Source: Planctomycetota bacterium (GTDB taxonomy: Bacteria; Planctomycetota; OFTM77). From it: 46,736 nt of DNA. Of the stretch, positions 41,557 through 46,736 are shown one piece after another (position 1 is the stretch's first letter; each line of letters starts with the position of its first letter). The notes under the pieces are model-generated. The model saw only the letters and a program-made list of their open reading frames with translations. It made no database searches and was not told the origin of the DNA. The stretch is from the NCBI GenBank assembly GCA_029260795.1, contig JAJDCO010000062.1, forward strand, positions 1-46,736, in the 5' to 3' direction. Position numbers and translations under genes: made by a program.

Positions 41557-44500
41557 GTGAATCGACTCGGACTCTGGATCGCGTTTTGGATGGCACTCGG
41601 TGGCCTCGACGGTGCTCTGGCTCAAGACTACGAAAGCAGCTGGGACGTGGCCCACGATCGGCGTTGGGTCGGACCCAAGCTCTGGGCGAACCGGCTCCAG
41701 GATTGGCGAGTGCGCGACGGAAGACTCGAGTGCGTCGAGACTCGCTCCCAGCTTCCGCGGCGCACGGTGCACCTGGTGGGACATCGCCTCGAGCGCAGCG
41801 AAGGCTTTTCAATGACGGTGCGGACCGGTGTGATCGGTGGCGATCGCTTGGATCCGACTGCGGCCTCGGGATTCCTCATTGGAGCCGGACCCAACGTCGA
41901 CCCCGCGGCGGCGGCACTGGTCCATCACGCGACCGGTCCCGGAGCCGGCTTCTTCGTCGGCCTCGACGGTCGGGGACTGCCCTTCATCGTCGATCTCGAA
42001 GACGGTCCCGCGTCGATGGACTCCCCGAAGGAGAGCCGGCTGCCTCGCACCGAATGGAAGGTCCTTGCCGTCGACAGCGTCGAGCCGGAGAGCCCGGCCG
42101 CGAACGTGCTCGACGGAGACACCGACACCATCTGGCACACGGCCTGGCGCACCGATCGGCCGAGCCCGCCCCACGAGATCCAGCTCGATCTCGGAGCGCC
42201 TCGCACCTTCGAAGGTCTCCTCGCCCAACCGCGAATCGGAGAGGCCGCCGGCCGGATTCACGAGTACGCGATCTATGCGAGTCGGGACGGTGAGAGCTGG
42301 GGCGCCCCGATCGCGATCGGTCGCTGGCCCGACGTGAGCGAGCCCCAGCGGGTCGACTTCTCACCGGTCACGGCGCGCTTCCTGAAGCTCGTGGCGCGGT
42401 CGTCTCATCGGGATCGACCAAGCACGACGCTGGCCGAGCTGTGGCTGCTCCACCGTGCCGACCGTTCGGAGCCCGATGACCAGGAGGTGACTCCATCGCC
42501 GCTCGCGAAGGTCCTCATCGAGGCATCGGGTGAATGGGCGGCGGACGGATCGTGGACGCTCGATCTGAAGGTCCGGGACCCGGAGTCTGGCGACGTGCGT
42601 GCGCGCATCCGGCGGACCGACATTCCGGCGTCGCGTTGGGCCGGCAACGTCGCACTGGTCTCGCATCCCGGCAGTGGAGACGGCGGCACGGGCTTCTGGT
42701 TCGAGAGCTGGCAGGTGCACGGGCTCCGATCGGCCGGAGCCGCCACCGAGCTGGGTCCGATCCTCTCCACGCAGTACACGCTCGACAAAGGCGTGCTCAA
42801 GCTGACCGCGCAGCTGTTCCCGATCGGAGAGCTCGACAATCACACGGTCACCCTCGAGGTCGAGCGAGACGGAGAGCTTCGCACGATCGCGCGGAGCGAG
42901 GTCATCGCACCCGGCTACTCGGCCACCTTTCGCGTGACCGGGTGGGACGCGTCCCGCGACACGGACTACCGAGTCGTCTACCAGCTGGGCGAGCGCTCGG
43001 GCCCCGGCTCGTCGTACGAGTGGACCGGCACGATCCGCCACGACCCCGTAGACCAGGACGTCATTTCCGTCGCCGCCTTCACCGGCAATCACAACACGCG
43101 CTCGGGGGTCGATCGGCCGCGCTTCGACTGGACGCGGGACGGCCTCTGGTTCCCGCACACCGACATCACACAAGCGGTGGCCGCCCAGGAGCCCGACCTG
43201 CTCTTCTTTTCGGGCGATCAGATCTACGAGGGGGCAAGCCCAACGCGGGCCGATCGATCGGGGCGGCCGAGCTCGTACCTCGACTATCTCTACAAGTGGA
43301 CTCTCTGGTGCTGGGCCTATCGCGACCTGACCAAGGACATCCCGTCGATCGTGGTTCCCGACGATCATGATATCTATCAAGGCAACCTCTGGGGCCAAGG
43401 CGGTCGCTGGGCGAAGCGGGATCACGATGGTGGCTACATCATGCCGGCCGAGTGGGTGCGCATGAGCGAGCGGACGCAAACTAGCCACCTGCCCGACCCG
43501 TTCGATCCGACGCCGATCGACCAAGGCATCGGCGTCTACTACACCGACCTCTCGTGGGGCGGCATCGGGTTCGCCATTCTGGAGGATCGCAAGTTCAAGT
43601 CGGGACCCAATGGCTTGGCACCTCCCACCCAGACCCATCGACCCGACCACGTGATCGATCCCGAGTTCGACCCGAAGTCGGCCGATCTCCCGGGCGCGGT
43701 GCTGCTCGGCGAGCGGCAGCTCGCGTTCCTGCGGCACTGGACGTCGGAGTGGAAGAATGAAGTGATGAAGGTTGCATTGTCTCAGACCATCTTCGGCGGT
43801 CTCGCGACCCATCACGGAGCCGACCAGCAGTTCCTGGTCGCCGACTACGACTCCAACGGCTGGCCCCAGACCGGTCGGAATGCAGCCCTCGCCGAGCTGC
43901 GACGGGCCGAGGTGTTCATGATCGGCGGCGACCAGCATCTCTCCACCATCGTCCAACACGGCATCGACGACTGGAATGATGCGGGCTGGTCGTTCTGCGT
44001 GCCCTCGGTCGCCAACTTCTATCCCCGTGCCTGGCTGCCGAAGGCGGAAGGCAAGAATCGACGGCCCGGGTCGCCCCCTCACCACGGCGAGCACGTGGAC
44101 GGCTTCGGCAACCGGGTCACGGTGCATGCCGACACGAATCCTCGGTCGATGAATCGTGAGCCGAAGGCGCTCCACGATCGCATGGCCGGCTACGGCATCA
44201 TCCGCTTCAACAAGGAACAGCGTACGATCACCATGGAGTGCTGGCCGCGCTTCGCCGATCCGCGCGATCCCGAAAGCGGCACGCAGTACGAAGGCTGGCC
44301 GAAGATCATCACTCAGAGCGAGAACGACGGAAGAAAGCCGGTCGCCTGGCTCCCCGAGCTGCGCTTCGAGAACGTCGTCGATCCGGTAGTCGAGGTGATC
44401 GATGCCACCTCCGGAAGGCGAGTGTACTCGCGTCGGATCTCCGGCAGAAGCTACCGTCCGCCCGTCTTTCGTGCGGGTCGCTATCATCTGCGCCTTCGCG

Positions 44501-44580
44501 ATCCGGAAGCGGGACGCGAGATTCGGATCGAGAACCTCGAGGCCAGCCAGGAGCTCGAAGCTCGCACCGTACGCTTCTGA
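41557..44580 (+). CDS. Discoidin + PhoD-like metallophosphatase, secreted
   Basis: 1007 aa from GTG at 41557, with AGGAAG five bases upstream. Signal LGLWIAFWMALGGLDGALAQ. Residues about 20-150 form a beta-rich jelly-roll-like part, about 165-295 an F5/8 type C (discoidin) carbohydrate-binding-like domain (ANVLDGDTDTIWHTAWR, PHEIQLDLGAPRTFEGLLAQ). The PhoD-type core from about 505 has DLLFFSGDQIYEG near 548-560, SIVVPDDHDIYQGNLWGQGG near 595-614 and FMIGGDQHLSTIVQHGIDDW near 787-806, giving most metal ligands. The first D-x-N motif of classic PhoD is not clear (AAFTGNHN instead). A C-terminal beta domain ends the protein. Substrate may be a phosphodiester. Confidence 0.85.
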   Translation: MNRLGLWIAFWMALGGLDGALAQDYESSWDVAHDRRWVGPKLWANRLQDWRVRDGRLECVETRSQLPRRTVHLVGHRLERSEGFSMTVRTGVIGGDRLDPTAASGFLIGAGPNVDPAAAALVHHATGPGAGFFVGLDGRGLPFIVDLEDGPASMDSPKESRLPRTEWKVLAVDSVEPESPAANVLDGDTDTIWHTAWRTDRPSPPHEIQLDLGAPRTFEGLLAQPRIGEAAGRIHEYAIYASRDGESWGAPIAIGRWPDVSEPQRVDFSPVTARFLKLVARSSHRDRPSTTLAELWLLHRADRSEPDDQEVTPSPLAKVLIEASGEWAADGSWTLDLKVRDPESGDVRARIRRTDIPASRWAGNVALVSHPGSGDGGTGFWFESWQVHGLRSAGAATELGPILSTQYTLDKGVLKLTAQLFPIGELDNHTVTLEVERDGELRTIARSEVIAPGYSATFRVTGWDASRDTDYRVVYQLGERSGPGSSYEWTGTIRHDPVDQDVISVAAFTGNHNTRSGVDRPRFDWTRDGLWFPHTDITQAVAAQEPDLLFFSGDQIYEGASPTRADRSGRPSSYLDYLYKWTLWCWAYRDLTKDIPSIVVPDDHDIYQGNLWGQGGRWAKRDHDGGYIMPAEWVRMSERTQTSHLPDPFDPTPIDQGIGVYYTDLSWGGIGFAILEDRKFKSGPNGLAPPTQTHRPDHVIDPEFDPKSADLPGAVLLGERQLAFLRHWTSEWKNEVMKVALSQTIFGGLATHHGADQQFLVADYDSNGWPQTGRNAALAELRRAEVFMIGGDQHLSTIVQHGIDDWNDAGWSFCVPSVANFYPRAWLPKAEGKNRRPGSPPHHGEHVDGFGNRVTVHADTNPRSMNREPKALHDRMAGYGIIRFNKEQRTITMECWPRFADPRDPESGTQYEGWPKIITQSENDGRKPVAWLPELRFENVVDPVVEVIDATSGRRVYSRRISGRSYRPPVFRAGRYHLRLRDPEAGREIRIENLEASQELEARTVRF

Positions 44581-44675
44581 CGCTCGCGGTACTCCCTCTG
44601 CCTGCCGGTGTGCATTGTTCGTGGCGAGCTCGAAGTGATAGCCTGGGGCCGAAACCCTGCCAGCAAGGAAACCCC

Positions 44676-46490
44676 ATGAGCCGAGCCCTGCTTCGTTTAT
44701 CGCTCTGCGTACTCGCTCTGTCCTCCACCGCGTTCGCACAGCCGCCTCAGCTCGGTCGACTCGACCGCTCGCCGAGTGAGCCGTGGTCTCCGCGGCGGGC
44801 GTTGGAAAATCCGCGGGCCCGCGCCGCGGCCGCGACGACCGAGGACGGGATCTTCTTGTTCGGGGGGGAGGACAAGGACGGACCGCTCAACTCCGTGCTC
44901 AGATACGATCCCGATCTCGATCGTTATGAAGCGCGCACGCCGCTTCCCGCGCCTCGCACGGGAATGGCGGCAGTCGCACTCGGTCGCTCGATCCTCCTAC
45001 TGGGTGGACACGACGGACAGACCTCGCGCCGCGAGACATGGATCTACCTTCCTGGCACCGATCAGTACGTGCCGACCGCACCGATGATCTTCCCTCGCTC
45101 CGAAGCGGCGGCGACGTTACTCGGTGATCGCATCTTCGTAGCAGGCGGACTCCTCGACGACGGCACGACTCGACGCGTGACGGATCGGGTCGAGAGCCTC
45201 GGATGGCAGCAAGGAGCTTGGCAGCTCGAAGACGCGCGGCTGGGAGCGGCTCGGGCCGCGATCGGAAGCGCCCTCATCGGCAGCGATTGGTACCTGCTCG
45301 GCGGCGCCGATGCCGACGGTGAGACCGTCGACATCTTCGAGCGGCTGGACCTGGTCACCGGAGTCGTCACAACGTTGAGCGCTCCCTTGGGGGTACCGCG
45401 CTCGGGAGTCCTTCTCTTCCCCGTGCCGGGTGATCGATTGCTCGCCACCGGGGGATTCGGAGGCTCGTGGGCGGGCGCACGGGGCAGCGGCATCGAGATG
45501 CCGATGACCCACAACGGCGCCCAGGAGTACGACCCCGTCCAAGACGCGTGGATGTATCGGCCCAACATGATCGAGGCGCGAGCCTTCGCGGCACAAGCCG
45601 ACGCGGGCGGTCGGCACTACGTCTTCGGGGGCGCACTGCGCTTCGGAGACTTGGGCCAAATCGTGAAAGAGCGCGCGCGCACGAGCGTCGAGCGCTACCA
45701 CCCCGATCGCTTGCCCGTGCCCACCGCACCACGCGGATCGGGCGGCAGTGGCGGCCCCCTGGGCGAGAACGACTTCAACATTCAGGCATTCGGCCTGACG
45801 CGCACGTACCGGTTGGTCGTCCCCGCGAGCTACGACCCCGCGATCCCCACTCGCCTCGCCTTCTTCATGCACGGCTCCAGCGATCAGAATCATCAGTTCC
45901 AAAAAGACATCGGCATGGACGCCCTCGCCGAGCGCCACGGCTTCATCGCTTGCTACCCGCAAGCAGTCGACGGAGAGCAGCACTCGGCGGTGGTGTTGGC
46001 GTGGGAATGGCACGACTGGCGGCGCCAGAACAACCTCGACATCGAGCTCGTGCTGTCGATCCTCACCGAAGTCGAGTCGCGCTACAACGTCGACCAAGAG
46101 CGCGTGACGATCAGCGGCTTCTCGGCGGGAGGATTCTTCACTTACCTTGCCGGAACGCATCACGGCAACGTGTTCGCTGCGGCGACACCCTATTCCGGCG
46201 GCGATGCGCGTGGATTCCAGAACGGCCAACCGACGCTGGTTCATCCCAACCCACTGGTCGTGTTGCAGGAGCACGGCCGGCGCACGCCGATGATGTTCTT
46301 GCACGGGGACACCGACATCAACGTCAACATCGACGCCAGTCGCCGCGCCCAGTTCGAGCTTCGAAGAGCCGGCTGGCCCGCCCAGCACTCAGGGTTTCTG
46401 CTGATGCCACGCCTCCAGCACTTCTGGAACCGCAACCTCAACGAAGACATCTTCGGCTTCTTGAGCCAGTGGACGCTGAGCGGAGACTGA
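44676..46490 (+). CDS. Kelch-repeat / PHB-depolymerase-like esterase fusion, secreted
   Basis: 604 aa from ATG at 44676 with AAGGAA six bases upstream. Signal LLRLSLCVLALSSTAFA-QPP. Residues about 45-350 are six kelch-type blades, each with a GG doublet (FLFGGEDKDG, ILLLGGHDG, IFVAGGLLDD, WYLLGGADADG, LLATGGFGGS, YVFGGALRFG). Residues about 370-604 are an alpha/beta hydrolase of the PHB depolymerase/feruloyl-esterase (LpqC) type: RLAFFMHGSSDQNHQF, FIACYPQAVDG, VTISGFSAGGFFTYLAGTHH (nucleophile Ser near 484), FLHGDTDINVNIDASR (Asp) and LMPRLQHFWN (His), completing a Ser-Asp-His triad by position. Ester substrate unknown. Ninety-five bp after the PhoD gene. Confidence 0.85.
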   Translation: MSRALLRLSLCVLALSSTAFAQPPQLGRLDRSPSEPWSPRRALENPRARAAAATTEDGIFLFGGEDKDGPLNSVLRYDPDLDRYEARTPLPAPRTGMAAVALGRSILLLGGHDGQTSRRETWIYLPGTDQYVPTAPMIFPRSEAAATLLGDRIFVAGGLLDDGTTRRVTDRVESLGWQQGAWQLEDARLGAARAAIGSALIGSDWYLLGGADADGETVDIFERLDLVTGVVTTLSAPLGVPRSGVLLFPVPGDRLLATGGFGGSWAGARGSGIEMPMTHNGAQEYDPVQDAWMYRPNMIEARAFAAQADAGGRHYVFGGALRFGDLGQIVKERARTSVERYHPDRLPVPTAPRGSGGSGGPLGENDFNIQAFGLTRTYRLVVPASYDPAIPTRLAFFMHGSSDQNHQFQKDIGMDALAERHGFIACYPQAVDGEQHSAVVLAWEWHDWRRQNNLDIELVLSILTEVESRYNVDQERVTISGFSAGGFFTYLAGTHHGNVFAAATPYSGGDARGFQNGQPTLVHPNPLVVLQEHGRRTPMMFLHGDTDINVNIDASRRAQFELRRAGWPAQHSGFLLMPRLQHFWNRNLNEDIFGFLSQWTLSGD

Positions 46491-46719
46491 ATCGGGGAAG
46501 CCAGGATGAAAGCCGGGCGGGAGGGCTCCTCGCGCACCGCTCTCTCACCCACGCTCTTCGAAAGCAAATCGCCCCGCCGACAGGCCACGAGGATCAGATT
46601 GCGCGACCTGTCGAACTCCGTTCGGGTCTCTGTACTCCATGCACGCGTAAGAGCGCAGAGCCGCCGACGGTCATCCTCACGCGAGACCGACGGCGAATCG
46701 GACTGACACGATGGCCAAA

Positions 46720-46736
46720 CCGGAGGGCGGACTTCA
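46720..46736 (-). repeat. REP-like module, arm type GCGGACT, cut by the window end
   Basis: CCGGAGG, GCGGACT, TC and the first base of the second arm are present before the sequence ends. Lies 230 bp after the esterase stop in a stretch (46491-46736) with no gene; the motif GAACTCCGTTCGGGTCTCTG at about 46617-46637 resembles 12663-12684. Confidence 0.8.

Noticed and set aside
42361..44739. 792-codon minus-strand open frame
   Set aside because: Antisense to the discoidin/PhoD gene, which has signal peptide, ribosome binding site and metal motifs; the antisense product shows no domain.

Overview
The window is GC-rich, densely coded bacterial DNA. Four proteins with FG-GAP/VCBS repeats and ASPIC/UnbV-type C-termini (CRTAC1-like), an FHA-Ser/Thr kinase, secreted PhoD-like and kelch-esterase proteins, and GGAG-headed dispersed hairpins together suggest a Planctomycetota-like (or Acidobacteriota-like) chromosome. 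This is inference from gene content; there is no rRNA in the window to settle it.

Layout. 1-5.8 kb is accessory: a transposase-like tail, two unknown genes, a broken DUF6883 gene between 144/145-bp direct repeats, a translationally coupled pair (conserved unknown plus P-loop NTPase), a Lys/Ala-rich DNA-binding-type tail and an Mrr endonuclease. It ends in a repeat cluster next to tRNA-Asn(GTT). 6.0-10.85 kb is a minus-strand central-carbon cluster, gap-pgk-rpe, then a histidine-phosphatase-fold protein that has lost its catalytic residues, then accD. 11.0-19.0 kb holds tilS, a PQQ-propeller lipoprotein (minus strand) and the run yggS-like / FHA-kinase / DUF167 / purN.

19.1-28.65 kb centres on an Rrf2 regulator that diverges, across a perfect AGTCAA-N4-TTGACT palindrome, from an operon of an outer-membrane barrel, a CRTAC1-like protein and a 1169-residue TPR/FG-GAP/ASPIC lipoprotein. 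That last protein has an extra C-terminal region of about 400 residues that I cannot name. A further CRTAC1-like gene lies on the minus strand at 19.1-20.9 kb. 28.7-34.2 kb is a two-gene module, an Eco57I-type adenine methyltransferase plus an SNF2 helicase joined by a GTGA overlap, which resembles DISARM class 1 DrmMI/DrmD without the drmABC core. 34.4-36.9 kb has a ThiO-like oxidase and two SAM methyltransferases, the second interrupted by an in-frame TAG. 37.1-46.5 kb has a fourth FG-GAP protein, a YprB-like exonuclease, a TrkA/RCK channel-like protein with no visible K+ filter, a discoidin/PhoD phosphatase and a kelch-esterase fusion.

The most distinctive structure is a family of 33-bp modules: fixed flanks (CGACCTYCCA and CCTCCGR) around a 7-nt arm, GA, and the complementary arm. 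The arms come in different sequences but stay self-complementary. Modules lie between genes, often as inverted pairs, and two pairs have exactly the same 72-nt spacer length. This looks like a REP/REPIN system; no RAYT transposase gene is present in the window.
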